Below are positions 1-7,874 of a stretch of 26,992 nt of DNA, piece after piece. The stretch is from an uncultured Coriobacteriaceae bacterium. GTDB taxonomy: Bacteria; Actinomycetota; Coriobacteriia; Coriobacteriales; Eggerthellaceae. The position numbers and the translations under genes are program-made. The notes under the pieces are model-generated. The model saw only the letters and a list, made by a program, of their open reading frames with translations, did not search any database and had not been told where the DNA came from. Positions within the stretch are counted from its first letter, which is position 1. The number at the start of each line of letters is the position of its first letter. The stretch covers positions 1-26,992 of the forward strand of contig USAB01000017.1 in the NCBI GenBank assembly GCA_900552585.1, in the 5' to 3' direction.

Positions 1-1728
1 GGTAAAGTAGGCCACGATCTTATCCCACTCTTCCGCGTCAAAGGCCAGCGTGTCGCCGTAGCAGGAGGCCACGGTCTCCTTGGTCAGGTCATCCTCTGTG
101 GGCCCCAGGCCGCCGCCCAGGAACACGATGTCCGCCTGCGAAAGATCCGTGGTCTGCCCGTGATGGACCCGCTCCACTTCCACGGGGATGCCGCGCCATT
201 CGCAGCGGCGGCGCAGCACGCGCACGTTGCCGCCGTCGCCGTACAGGTTCATGAGCTCCGGAAACAGGTGCACGATGCGCAGCGGATGGTCGGCCGTCAC
301 GGCGCCGCCGAACGTGAACGGCTCCACCGCCGCCGTGTCCTCCGCCTGGCGCGACACCATCGGCGCGCGCGCCGGATCCGGTGCCGGCGTGTCCACGCCA
401 TCTTCCGAAAGACGCTGGAGATCGCTTCTCACCTGCGGCAATGCCGTATAGTTCGCAATGCAGTACAGCGAGTAGTCCTCCGGCAGCGCATCCACAGCCT
501 CCACAACCTGCGCGGCGCTGTCCACCAGCTGCGCGTCGATGCCCGCATACTTCAGACGCATCTGCAAGTCGTTCTTGCGGATGCCGCCGGCGAACACCAC
601 CAGGTCCTTGCTGGCGGCCAGCTCCTCGAAGTCCACGTCCCAGATCCAGCTGATGTCATGGCCGTCCGCTTCCTTGTCATTGACGAAGAACGCCGCCGCC
701 TTGCGGCCTTCGCCCTGAACGACCAGCTTCATGTTCTGGTTGAAGCCCGTCGGGTTCTTCGCCAGGTTCAGCAGCACGTCGCGGCCGTGCACGCGCAGAT
801 TCTGCAGGCGCCCGTTGTCGGGCTTGAACGCATCGATGGCGGCCTGCACATCCTGGGGCATGGTGCCCACCATGACGGCCGTGACGTACGTTGCCAGCAG
901 GTTGTACACCATGTACGCGCCGCTGTAGGGCGCCGTGACCGTGCCCTCGGCCTTGCCGGAGCGCACCGTGAACGAAAGGCCCGACGGCCCCAGCTTCACA
1001 TTCACGGCCTCGAACTCCGGCGTATGGCGGTGGAAGTCGCAGTCCGAGCAATGGAACGTGCCCAGCTGGCCGTATTGGCGATAGCCGTATTCCAGCATAC
1101 CGGAGCACCGCTGGCACATCTGCGCATCGGAGACGGTGTTCTGCGCCAGATGCATGTTCTCCCCCACGCCGAAACCCACCGTGCGGTTCGGGCAGCGGTC
1201 GGCGATGGCCGTGCACAGCGGGTCGTCCGCGTTGTAGATGAGCACGGTGCGCGGCGATTGTGAAAGCGCGTTCACGATACTGTCCTGCACGCGGTCGATC
1301 TCGCCCACGCGGTCCAGCTGGTCGCGGAACAGGTTCAGCAGCAGCACGTAGTCGGACTGCAGGAACGGCAGGATCTTCACCATCCACATCTCGTCGCTCT
1401 CGAAGATGCCCCAGTCGCTTTCGTGCGCATGCAGCAGGGACGTTGCAACGCCGGAATCCAGATTCGCGCCCGTGCGGTTGCAGACCACGCGCTGGCCCGC
1501 GCGCTCCAGGGCATCCGCCAGCAGGTTCGTGGTTGTGGTCTTGCCGTTCGTGCCCGCCACGATCACGGAACCGCGCTTTAACTTGTGCGCCATGTTCCCG
1601 ATGATGGCGGGATCCACGTACAGCGCAATCTTGCCGGGGAAGTTCGCCGCCGGTCGATGGAACACGTTCTTCAGCGCAACGGTGCTGGCAACGCTGACCG
1701 CTTGCGCAAGTCCCGTTCTGATACCCAT
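1..1728 (-). CDS. murT-gatD: MurT-GatD fusion: lipid II isoglutaminyl synthase (partial, runs off left edge)
   Basis: MurT and GatD together amidate the alpha-carboxyl of D-Glu in lipid II at the cytoplasmic membrane. They are normally two proteins; here I read one open frame of 576 codons with no stop down to base 1. Residues 1-440 are MurT: P-loop GTNGKTTTT at 59-67, a Cys4 zinc ribbon (C205, C208, C227, C230), NADDP near 187-191, and the C-terminal MurT domain with ADGHDISWIWD at 354-364. A Pro/Ala-rich linker follows (about 441-481). Residue 483 onward is the GatD start (LRIVHLFPELMNLYGDGGN, then FLGGGLGPTEDD). The GatD catalytic Cys and His would lie beyond the window. The ATG at 1728 has an AAGGAG ribosome site made partly from the TAA of the gene 10 bases upstream, so the two are probably co-transcribed. 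MurT identity is very secure; the fusion is read directly from the bases. Confidence 0.93.
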   Translation of the reverse strand, partial: MGIRTGLAQAVSVASTVALKNVFHRPAANFPGKIALYVDPAIIGNMAHKLKRGSVIVAGTNGKTTTTNLLADALERAGQRVVCNRTGANLDSGVATSLLHAHESDWGIFESDEMWMVKILPFLQSDYVLLLNLFRDQLDRVGEIDRVQDSIVNALSQSPRTVLIYNADDPLCTAIADRCPNRTVGFGVGENMHLAQNTVSDAQMCQRCSGMLEYGYRQYGQLGTFHCSDCDFHRHTPEFEAVNVKLGPSGLSFTVRSGKAEGTVTAPYSGAYMVYNLLATYVTAVMVGTMPQDVQAAIDAFKPDNGRLQNLRVHGRDVLLNLAKNPTGFNQNMKLVVQGEGRKAAAFFVNDKEADGHDISWIWDVDFEELAASKDLVVFAGGIRKNDLQMRLKYAGIDAQLVDSAAQVVEAVDALPEDYSLYCIANYTALPQVRSDLQRLSEDGVDTPAPDPARAPMVSRQAEDTAAVEPFTFGGAVTADHPLRIVHLFPELMNLYGDGGNVRVLRRRCEWRGIPVEVERVHHGQTTDLSQADIVFLGGGLGPTEDDLTKETVASCYGDTLAFDAEEWDKIVAYFT

Positions 1729-1738
1729 GACGAACTCC

Positions 1739-2167
1739 TTATTTCTTCTTTTTCTTCTCGGGGCGCTGCACGACCACGGCCATGCGGTACTTGCCGTTCT
1801 TCTCCGTCATGACGGCATGCGCCTCCACCAGCTGGTATTCGTCGCACAGGTCCTTGATATAGCCCACGCCGGCGCGGTCGACGTCGATCCAGCCCAGCCA
1901 GTTGTCTCCCGTGACCATCTTCGAGTTGCGCATGCATACGTTCACGCAGCGGCCGTCGGGGTAGTTCGCGGCAATCTGCTCGGGCGTGCGGGCGCACAGC
2001 GCCACAGCCACGCCGGACGTGCCGTTCAGGATGTGGCTCCGGCACTCCGCCAGCAGGCTCTGCGTGTCGTTCGTATCGTGCACTTGGATCTTCAGCGGCC
2101 CGGAATTCACGTCGAAGAACCGCTTCGGCTTCTTCGGCGGCTTGGGCCCGCGATGGAAAAGACTCAT
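1739..2167 (-). CDS. Unknown 142-aa basic protein upstream of murT-gatD
   Basis: I do not recognise this family. The protein starts MSLFHRGPKPPKKPKRFFDV and ends in a lysine run, PEKKKKK. The middle (about residues 20-130) looks like a small mixed alpha/beta domain with no membrane segment or signal peptide. The stretch WLGWIDVDRAGVGYIKDL faintly resembles the C-terminal half of HIRAN-type domains, but this is too weak to name. The frame stays open further upstream; I chose the ATG at 2167 because GGAAGG sits a few bases before it and the residues beyond it look random. The stop lies 10 bases before the murT-gatD start, so the pair should form an operon. Basic ends suggest binding to nucleic acid or to acidic lipid, which is inference only. 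Confidence 0.75.
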   Translation of the reverse strand: MSLFHRGPKPPKKPKRFFDVNSGPLKIQVHDTNDTQSLLAECRSHILNGTSGVAVALCARTPEQIAANYPDGRCVNVCMRNSKMVTGDNWLGWIDVDRAGVGYIKDLCDEYQLVEAHAVMTEKNGKYRMAVVVQRPEKKKKK

Positions 2168-2204
2168 GGAATGACCTTCCTTGCGGGTGTCTGGTATCCG
2201 AACC

Positions 2205-2210
2205 AGTATA
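2205..2210 (-). promoter_or_regulatory. Candidate -10 box for the unknown protein/murT-gatD operon
   Basis: TATACT on the minus strand lies about 38 bases upstream of the ATG at 2167. No convincing -35 hexamer is present 16-18 bases further upstream, so this is a composition-based call in an otherwise GC-rich gap. Confidence 0.3.
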
Positions 2211-2287
2211 GCGCGGGAGAAAACGAGCACGCGACGGCCGCTCGAACGACCGTCGGTGCTCCACATTCGCCTCCTACCGCAGAAGGC

Positions 2288-2303
2288 GCAGCGCATGCGC
2301 TGC
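2288..2303. repeat. Perfect 16-bp palindrome between genes
   Basis: GCAGCGCATGCGCTGC reads the same on both strands with no spacer. It lies in the 177-base gap downstream of the enoyl-CoA hydratase and upstream of the unknown-protein operon. It has no T tract. It could be an operator for the operon starting at 2167, part of a weak terminator, or chance in GC-rich DNA. Confidence 0.35.
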
Positions 2304-2344
2304 CCGACGCCCCGCGGCCGATGCCGGCGCAGGAAAAGGTGCCG

Positions 2345-3136
2345 CTACCGGTTCTTCCAATGCGGCGGGCGCTTCTCCGCGAAGGCCGTGGAGCCTTCCG
2401 CCGCATCCTCCGTGTGCTTGATGCGGCGATCGGCCGCCAGCACGGCGTCCCAGGCCAAGTTGCCGTCCTTCAGCCAGCCCTTGTCCATGCACGCATACAG
2501 CAGCCGCTTCGACTCCGCCACGGCTATGGGCGCGTTCTTCTCAATGCGTTCGGCCAGCTCAAGCGCTGCATCCAACGTATGGCCCGACGGTACCACATGG
2601 TTCACCATACCCCAGGAAAGCGCCGTCTGGGCATCTACCGGATCGCCCGTGAGCAGCATCTCCATGGCGAACTTCACGGGCATGCCGCGGCCCAGGCGCA
2701 GGAACGACCCGCCGCCGGCCGCCAGCAGGCCGCGCTTCACTTCGGGCAGGCCGAATGTGGCATCGCTCGAACAGATGGCCAGGTCAACGGCCATGAGAAT
2801 CTCCGTACCGCCGCCCATGCAGTAGCCCTCAATGGCCGCGATGACGGGTTTCGTGCAGTAATACCCGCAGATGGTTGCGAATCCGTAGTCCTCCATACCC
2901 TCGGGAGCATGGTACGTGCCTTTCGAGATGGCCTTCAGGTCGCTGCCGGCGCAGAAGCATGGGCCGTTGTTCGTGATGACCATGACCAGCGCGTCGGGAT
3001 CCGCCTCGAATTCCTGCAGCGCCTGCGCAATTTCGGCCCACATCTGGGAATTCAGCGCATTGCGCTTCTCGGGCCTGTTCAGCGTCAGGATGAACGTGCT
3101 CCCGCGCTTTTCCGTAAGGACGAACTCGTATGCCAT
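2345..3136 (-). CDS. Enoyl-CoA hydratase/isomerase family protein (crotonase fold)
   Basis: A 263-aa crotonase-fold protein, the usual length for the family, which hydrates or isomerises acyl-CoA thioesters in the cytoplasm. The oxyanion-hole segment FCAGSDLKAI is at 61-70. Both glutamates used by true hydratases are present: E112 in GGGTEILMAVDL and E132 in FGLPEVKRG, followed by AAGGG. This favours a hydratase over a decarboxylase or a dead homologue, but the acyl substrate cannot be told from sequence. The ATG at 3136 has AAAGGGGA about 7 bases upstream. No other fatty-acid or CoA-ester genes are nearby, and it appears to have its own promoter just past the aroB stop, so it is probably a single-gene unit. 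Confidence 0.9.
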   Translation of the reverse strand: MAYEFVLTEKRGSTFILTLNRPEKRNALNSQMWAEIAQALQEFEADPDALVMVITNNGPCFCAGSDLKAISKGTYHAPEGMEDYGFATICGYYCTKPVIAAIEGYCMGGGTEILMAVDLAICSSDATFGLPEVKRGLLAAGGGSFLRLGRGMPVKFAMEMLLTGDPVDAQTALSWGMVNHVVPSGHTLDAALELAERIEKNAPIAVAESKRLLYACMDKGWLKDGNLAWDAVLAADRRIKHTEDAAEGSTAFAEKRPPHWKNR

Positions 3137-3255
3137 TGCCGTGTCCCCTTTCGCATCTGCTTCGAACAGGAGAAAGGCCAGCCTTGCGAACGCCGCCTTC
3201 CGGCGGAAACCGCTTACAATACCGGCTTCTCATTTGTGCGTGCGCATCTGGGATG

Positions 3256-3264
3256 ATTATAGCA
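3256..3264 (-). promoter_or_regulatory. Extended -10 promoter for the enoyl-CoA hydratase
   Basis: The minus strand reads TGCTATAAT, a perfect TATAAT with the extended TGn motif. It lies about 120 bases upstream of the ATG at 3136, just beyond the aroB stop. No clear -35 is visible, which is acceptable for an extended -10 promoter. Confidence 0.5.
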
Positions 3265-3275
3265 AGGCGCCCGCC

Positions 3276-4388
3276 TTACGCAGGCATGCCGGCGGCGATG
3301 ACGTCCTGCAGCCGATCCACGGGAATGCCCTTCAGGAAGCAGTCGCCCACCGTATGGACGCCCACGATGGTAATGGTGTTGCCCGAGCGTTTCTTGTCGG
3401 ATCGGGCGGCTTCTGCCAGCGCCTGTGCGGTGAACGCGGACGCATCCGGCACGCGTGCGGGATCCGCTGCCGCAACAGCCTCCGGGATGGTGGTGGGCAG
3501 CCCGGCATTCCGGCAGGCATCCGCAATGCGATCTGCCGTGCCCGGCACGGCGTCGTCGTTCGCCTCGCATGCGCGCGCCATCATGATCATGCCCACGGCC
3601 ACGGCGCTGCCGTGCGGGATGGCGAACCCGCTGCACTTCTCGATGGCGTGCCCGATGGTGTGGCCCAGGTTCAGGAAGCGGCGCAGACCGCCCTCGAATT
3701 CGTCGGCCTCCACGTACGCGCGCTTGATGTCCACGCAGCGGGAGATGGTGCGGATGGCATCTTCGCGCGGATTCGACGTAGCCAGGCGCTTGAACAGGCC
3801 ACCGTCGCACAGCACGCCGTACTTCAGCGCCTCCGCCATGCCGTCCGAGAACACGGCGTCGGGCAGTGTGTCCAGCGTCTCCACGTCGCAGATGACGGCC
3901 GACGGCTGGTGGAATGCGCCCACCAGGTTCTTGCCGGCGCTCAGGTCCACAGCCGTCTTGCCGCCCACGGACGAATCCACGGCCGCCAACAGTGTGGTGG
4001 GAATCTGCACGCAGCGGATGCCGCGCAGATACGTGGCGGCCGCAAAGCCCGCCATGTCCCCCACAACGCCGCCGCCGAGCGCCACGACCAGGTCCGTGCG
4101 GCTCAGCTGGGAAGCGGCAAGGAATTCGACAATCTGGGCGAACGTGGCCAGGTTCTTGTTCTCTTCGCCATGCGGGATGGCAAGGCTCACGACATCGAAT
4201 CCCGAGCGCCGGATGCTCTTGCGCACGGCGGACAGGTACAGCCCCTCTACGGCATCGTCGCAGATGATGGCCACGCGGCACGGATTGCTGATCTCCATGA
4301 GGAAATTGCCCACCGCCGAGCGCAGGCCGCTGCCCACCACTACGTCGTATCCGTGACCCGCATTGATGTGGACCGTCGTCCGCTCCAT
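3276..4388 (-). CDS. aroB: 3-dehydroquinate synthase
   Basis: AroB turns DAHP into 3-dehydroquinate, the second step of the shikimate pathway, using NAD+ and a divalent metal. At 370 aa it has normal length. Visible motifs are the NAD-binding LGGGVVGDMAGFAA (about 104-117), PTTLLAAVDSSVGGKTAVDL (about 130-149), GKNLVGAFHQP, and the metal ligands Glu186 (GMAEALKYG), His243 (NLGHTIGHAIE) and His259 (IPHGSAV). An in-frame ATG three codons earlier (4397) abuts the purine-rich AGAGAGG with no spacing. The ATG at 4388 sits about 9 bases from it and is the better start. No other aro gene is in the window. The gene is preceded by a hairpin and a candidate extended -10, so it may be transcribed alone. 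Confidence 0.95.
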   Translation of the reverse strand: MERTTVHINAGHGYDVVVGSGLRSAVGNFLMEISNPCRVAIICDDAVEGLYLSAVRKSIRRSGFDVVSLAIPHGEENKNLATFAQIVEFLAASQLSRTDLVVALGGGVVGDMAGFAAATYLRGIRCVQIPTTLLAAVDSSVGGKTAVDLSAGKNLVGAFHQPSAVICDVETLDTLPDAVFSDGMAEALKYGVLCDGGLFKRLATSNPREDAIRTISRCVDIKRAYVEADEFEGGLRRFLNLGHTIGHAIEKCSGFAIPHGSAVAVGMIMMARACEANDDAVPGTADRIADACRNAGLPTTIPEAVAAADPARVPDASAFTAQALAEAARSDKKRSGNTITIVGVHTVGDCFLKGIPVDRLQDVIAAGMPA

Positions 4389-4412
4389 TCGTCTCATCCT
4401 CTCTGCATGGAA

Positions 4413-4437
4413 GGCGGACCCGCATGCCGGATCCGCC
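4413..4437 (-). repeat. Inverted repeat in the aroB leader
   Basis: On the minus strand GGCGGATCC and GGGTCCGCC can pair (9 bp including one T-G pair) around a 7-base loop. The hairpin sits just upstream of the aroB ribosome site and 45 bases past the hydrolase stop. It has no T tract, so it is either a weak terminator of the hydrolase gene or a leader structure of aroB. Confidence 0.4.
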
Positions 4438-4462
4438 CGCTATTTATTGTCGGTGAAGAATA

Positions 4463-4471
4463 ATTCTATCA
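4463..4471 (-). promoter_or_regulatory. Candidate extended -10 for aroB
   Basis: The minus strand reads TGATAGAAT, matching TGnTAnnnT, about 75 bases upstream of the aroB start and immediately past the hydrolase stop, in a locally AT-rich stretch. No -35 is evident. Confidence 0.3.
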
Positions 4472-4482
4472 AAGCCGCCGCA

Positions 4483-5541
4483 CTATTCGTTGCCGGCGAA
4501 GCACGTGTCCACTGCGCGGTGGAATTCCGCACTCAGGCGGTTGTCGGCCGTGAGGGAGATGGCGGCCTGCGGCGCCACCAGGTCGAAGGCGTGGTAGCAC
4601 CCGGGGTACACGTCCAGCGTCACATCCGCGCCCGCCTGGCGCAACTGCGTGAAATACGCCACGGTCTCGTCTGCCAGCGGGTCGAGCGCGCCGACGAACG
4701 AATATGCCGGGGGCAGGCCGGTGAAATCCGTCTCGCGCGCCGGCGCCTCGTAACGCGTGACGGCGTCCGTTCCCCGGTCGTCGCCCAGGTACAGGTTCCA
4801 GGCCTCGATGTTCGCGCGCGTGTTCCACCAGGGCGCATCGTTGTTGCGCGACGACGCGGTGACCATGCGGTCGTCCAGCATGGGATACAGCGGCATCTGG
4901 AACGCGATGTTCACCTTGCCCCAGTCGCGCGCCATCAGCGTCACGGCGCACGCCAGCCCGCCGCCGGCGCCGATGCCGCCCACGAAAATCTGGTCGGAGC
5001 GGCCGCCGATGCGCGCAAGGTTCTCCTTGATCCAGATCAGGCAATCGTACGCGTCCTCGGCAGCCGCCGGGGCGGCCGCCTGGTCCGCCAGACGGTATTC
5101 CGGCACCACGAAGATGCTGGGCGTATCCCGCATGAGCCGGTCGATGAGCGCCATCTCCAGCGCCGAGGTGTCCATGGAGAATCCGCCGCCATGCAGCCAT
5201 TCCACCACAGGAAGATGGCCCACGCTCTCCAGCGGTGCGTAGACATGCACGGCAAACGCGCCGCCGCGGCCGCGCACCGTCTCCACGTGATGGCGCAGAT
5301 CCGGCATCTCGGGGGCCTTCACCCGCCGCGAGAGCTTCCCGGCGGAGCGCAGCTTGCCGGGCGTGATATCCCGCGCAAGAGGGTCCAGGCGGAAGGCCAT
5401 GCCGGTGGGCTGCAGGCCCTTGTCGAACAGCGACAGAGGCAGCCGCGCCGAGCGTTCCGCATCATGGGCCTTCTTGTAGGCATAGGCACCGGCGGCGCCC
5501 AGCGCGGCACCGAAGGCAAACGGGATGATCTTCTTCGCCAT
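4483..5541 (-). CDS. Alpha/beta hydrolase-fold protein (HSL-like) lacking the serine nucleophile
   Basis: A 352-aa protein of the hormone-sensitive-lipase-like esterase family. An N-terminal hydrophobic segment (about 5-22) should anchor it to the membrane. The oxyanion motif HGGGF is at 117-121 and the remaining triad partners look intact: Asp287 in GALDPLADE and His317 in YHAFDL. The nucleophile elbow, normally GDSAGG, reads GIGAGG at 189-194, so the catalytic Ser is Gly191. I checked this against the bases (GGC ATC GGC GCC GGC). The protein is therefore predicted to be inactive as a serine esterase, or to do something else such as ligand binding. AAAGGA about 10 bases upstream supports the ATG at 5541. 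It stands alone, divergent from the sodium symporter. Confidence 0.85.
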   Translation of the reverse strand: MAKKIIPFAFGAALGAAGAYAYKKAHDAERSARLPLSLFDKGLQPTGMAFRLDPLARDITPGKLRSAGKLSRRVKAPEMPDLRHHVETVRGRGGAFAVHVYAPLESVGHLPVVEWLHGGGFSMDTSALEMALIDRLMRDTPSIFVVPEYRLADQAAAPAAAEDAYDCLIWIKENLARIGGRSDQIFVGGIGAGGGLACAVTLMARDWGKVNIAFQMPLYPMLDDRMVTASSRNNDAPWWNTRANIEAWNLYLGDDRGTDAVTRYEAPARETDFTGLPPAYSFVGALDPLADETVAYFTQLRQAGADVTLDVYPGCYHAFDLVAPQAAISLTADNRLSAEFHRAVDTCFAGNE

Positions 5542-5647
5542 ACTCTGCGTCCTTTCCCGCCCCGCCGCTCTGGTGCGGCAGCGTTTTTTCGCATGGGACC
5601 TATTCTATGCGAACGGATGCCGCATACGCGGCCGAAGCGCGTATCCG

Positions 5648-5675
5648 TTGCGAACCATCAGATGTGCGGTACCAT
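5648..5675 (+). promoter_or_regulatory. Candidate promoter for the NSS transporter
   Basis: TTGCGA and TACCAT are separated by 16 bases, ending 27 bases before the ATG. Each hexamer matches consensus at four of six positions. Confidence 0.4.
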
Positions 5676-5702
5676 GACACATGCTTTCAAGAAAGGAATT
5701 CC

Positions 5703-7058
5703 ATGTCCCATCAAGACCTCCCGTCGTCGAACGCGCCCGTAAGCTCCCGCGACAGCTTCCGCAGCCGCAGCGGCTTCATCCTTGCCTGCATCGGCTCGGC
5801 CGTGGGCATGGGCAACATCTGGCTGTTCCCCACGCGCATCTCCGCGTACGGCGGAGCCACGTTCCTGATTCCCTACCTGATCTTCGTGGTGCTCATCGCA
5901 TCCACGGGCATCATCGAGGAGATGGCGTTCGGCCGCGCCACGCGCCGCGGGCCCATCGGGGCGTTCGAGAAAGCCACGGAGCAGCGGTTCGGCTCGAAGA
6001 CGCCCGGGCGCATAGCGGGCCTGTTCCCCGTGGTGAACTCACTGGCCATGGCCATCGGCTATTCTGTGGTGGTGGGCTGGATATTCGCATACACGGTGCT
6101 GGCCGTAACCGGGCAGGGCGCCGTGCCGGGCGGCGTGGAGCAGTTCGCCGCGCAGTTCGGGAGCATCTCCGATAACAACTGGGTGTGGCAGACCGTCGCC
6201 ATGATCGCCGTGGCCACCATCCTGGTGCTGGGCGTGGGCGGCGGCATCGAATGGGCGAACAAAATCATGATGCCGCTGTTCTTCGCCCTGTTCGTGGGCC
6301 TGGCCGTCTACGTAGCCTTCCTGCCGGGTTCGCAGGCGGGCTACCAGTACATATTCGTCCTGGACCCCGCAGGGCTTGCCGACCCCATGGTCTGGCTGTT
6401 CGCGCTGGGCCAGGCGTTCTTCAGCCTGTCCGTGGCCGGCTGCGGCACGCTGGTGTACGGCTCGTACCTCTCCGACGACGAGGACATCCCGTACAGCGCG
6501 AAGATGGTCGCCGTGTTCGACACGGTGGCCGCCATCCTTGCCTCGCTCGTCATCATCCCGGCCATGGCATCGGCCGGCCAGCAGCTGTCCAGCGGCGGCC
6601 CCGGCCTGCTGTTCATCTACCTGCCGCAGCTTTTCTCGCAGATGCCGGGCGGGCAGCTGTTCATGATCGCCTTCTTCGTGGCCGTGCTGTTCGGCGGCCT
6701 GACGTCGCTCATCAACCTGTTCGAGGCGCCCATTGCCACGCTGCAGGAATGGGCCGGCATGAATCGTCTGCATGCGTGCCTTGCCATCATCGGGATCGGG
6801 CTGGTTGTAGGCCTTGCCATCCAGCCCATCGTATCCGGCTGGATGGATTGGTGCTCCATCTACGGCTGCCCCATCGGCGCGTTCCTGGCGGCGTTCATGT
6901 TCACGTGGGTCCTGGGGCGCGACCGTGTGACCGAGGCCGTGAACCGCGGGCGCGAAAAGCCGTTGGGGAAATGGTTCTTCCCGCTGGTCAAGTACGCGTT
7001 CTGCGGCGTGGTCCTGTTCGTGCTGGTTGCCGGCAGCGTGCTAGGGGGCATCGGCTAG
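5703..7058 (+). CDS. Sodium-dependent transporter, NSS (SNF) family
   Basis: A 451-aa integral membrane protein with about eleven hydrophobic helices, the usual size of bacterial neurotransmitter:sodium symporters that import amino acids with Na+. The family hallmark in helix 1, GSAVGMGNIWLFPTR, is at about 31-45, with the unwound-helix Gly and the NIW motif; GGATFLIPYL follows at 50-59. The Arg usually found after NIW (NIWRFPY) is Leu here. The frame extends upstream to 5607, but AAAGGA five bases before the ATG at 5703 and the random look of the extra residues fix the start. Substrate cannot be told; amino acids such as Trp or Tyr are usual in bacteria. It is a single-gene unit convergent with the CooS/ABC operon, so it is probably unrelated to it. 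Confidence 0.93.
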   Translation: MSHQDLPSSNAPVSSRDSFRSRSGFILACIGSAVGMGNIWLFPTRISAYGGATFLIPYLIFVVLIASTGIIEEMAFGRATRRGPIGAFEKATEQRFGSKTPGRIAGLFPVVNSLAMAIGYSVVVGWIFAYTVLAVTGQGAVPGGVEQFAAQFGSISDNNWVWQTVAMIAVATILVLGVGGGIEWANKIMMPLFFALFVGLAVYVAFLPGSQAGYQYIFVLDPAGLADPMVWLFALGQAFFSLSVAGCGTLVYGSYLSDDEDIPYSAKMVAVFDTVAAILASLVIIPAMASAGQQLSSGGPGLLFIYLPQLFSQMPGGQLFMIAFFVAVLFGGLTSLINLFEAPIATLQEWAGMNRLHACLAIIGIGLVVGLAIQPIVSGWMDWCSIYGCPIGAFLAAFMFTWVLGRDRVTEAVNRGREKPLGKWFFPLVKYAFCGVVLFVLVAGSVLGGIG

Positions 7059-7081
7059 CGCACGGTCGGAGGGCCGTGCGC
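7058..7081. terminator. Hairpin between convergent genes
   Basis: GCGCACGG and CCGTGCGC form a perfect 8-bp stem around an 8-base loop. It begins at the last base of the symporter stop codon and ends 10 bases before the ABC ATPase stop. There is no T tract on either strand; the position suggests a shared bidirectional terminator. Confidence 0.5.
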
Positions 7082-7091
7082 CCGCTGCACG

Positions 7092-7874
7092 CTAGATGAC
7101 GTATTCGGGCTCCACCTCGTGCTTCAGGTGGAAGATGCGGAACACCTTGTCGCGCACCTCGATGAAATCGCCGCTCGTGCGATCGCGGAATCCCCAGCTC
7201 ATGGGCACGTTCACAATCTGCTTCACGCGGCCGGGATTCGGCGTCATGACCACGATGCGGTCCGACAGGTAGACGGCCTCCTCGATGTCGTGCGTGACGA
7301 AGATGACGGTCTTGCCAGACTCCTTCGCAATGCGCAGCACGTCGTCCTGCAGCTTCATGCGCGTGATGGCGTCCAATGCGCCGAAGGGCTCGTCCATGAA
7401 CAGAATCTCCGGGTCCACGGCCAATCCGCGCGCAATGGACACGCGCTGCTGCATACCGCCGGAAAGTTCGCGCGGATGCGCGTCCCGGAAGTCCGCCAGC
7501 CCCACCATGTCCAGGAACTCCAGCGCCGTGCGGTCAGCCTGTTCGGGCGTTATGTCGCTGCAGCCCTCCAGGCCCAGCTTCACATTGTCCAGCACCGTGC
7601 GCCACGGCAGCAGGCCGTATTGCTGGAAGATGGTCACGTACTCGGGCTTCGGCCCCGTTACCTCCTGACCCTCTATGCGGATGCTGCCGCTGGTGGCAAG
7701 GTCGAACCCCGCCAGAGCGTTCAGCAGCGTCGACTTGCCGCATCCCGAAGGCCCCAGCAGGCAAATGAACTCACCACGCTCTATCTCCAGGTTCACATCC
7801 TGCAGCGCCGTGAATGTGCCGCCGTCGTTCGAGCGGTACTCCTTGCCCGCATGCTCTATCTCTATCAGCGCCAT
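7092..7874 (-). CDS. ABC transporter ATPase, nitrate/sulfonate/taurine class
   Basis: A 260-aa cytoplasmic ATPase that powers the importer formed with the two genes before it. All motifs are intact: Walker A GPSGCGKST (41-49), Q-loop FQQYGLLPW (83-91), signature LSGGMQQR (137-144), Walker B ILFMDEPFGALD (157-168) and the switch His in VTHD (193-196). The sequence is typical of the SsuB/TauB/NrtD group. The start overlaps the permease stop by one base (TAATG), with GGAGG upstream. The frame opens six codons earlier but that start has no ribosome site. It is the last gene of the cooS operon. Confidence 0.95.
   Translation of the reverse strand: MALIEIEHAGKEYRSNDGGTFTALQDVNLEIERGEFICLLGPSGCGKSTLLNALAGFDLATSGSIRIEGQEVTGPKPEYVTIFQQYGLLPWRTVLDNVKLGLEGCSDITPEQADRTALEFLDMVGLADFRDAHPRELSGGMQQRVSIARGLAVDPEILFMDEPFGALDAITRMKLQDDVLRIAKESGKTVIFVTHDIEEAVYLSDRIVVMTPNPGRVKQIVNVPMSWGFRDRTSGDFIEVRDKVFRIFHLKHEVEPEYVI

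Noticed and set aside
677..1387. A minus-strand 236-codon frame inside murT
   Set aside because: It is a frame-shifted shadow of MurT; the MurT frame carries all the family motifs.
1406..3256. A plus-strand open frame of 616 codons opposite murT, the unknown protein and the enoyl-CoA hydratase
   Set aside because: Same artefact: it is antisense to supported genes and its composition is not protein-like.
5585..5590. A run of six T residues after a small CCGC/GCGG hairpin on the plus strand
   Set aside because: No plus-strand gene lies upstream for it to terminate, and it sits in the divergent promoter region.
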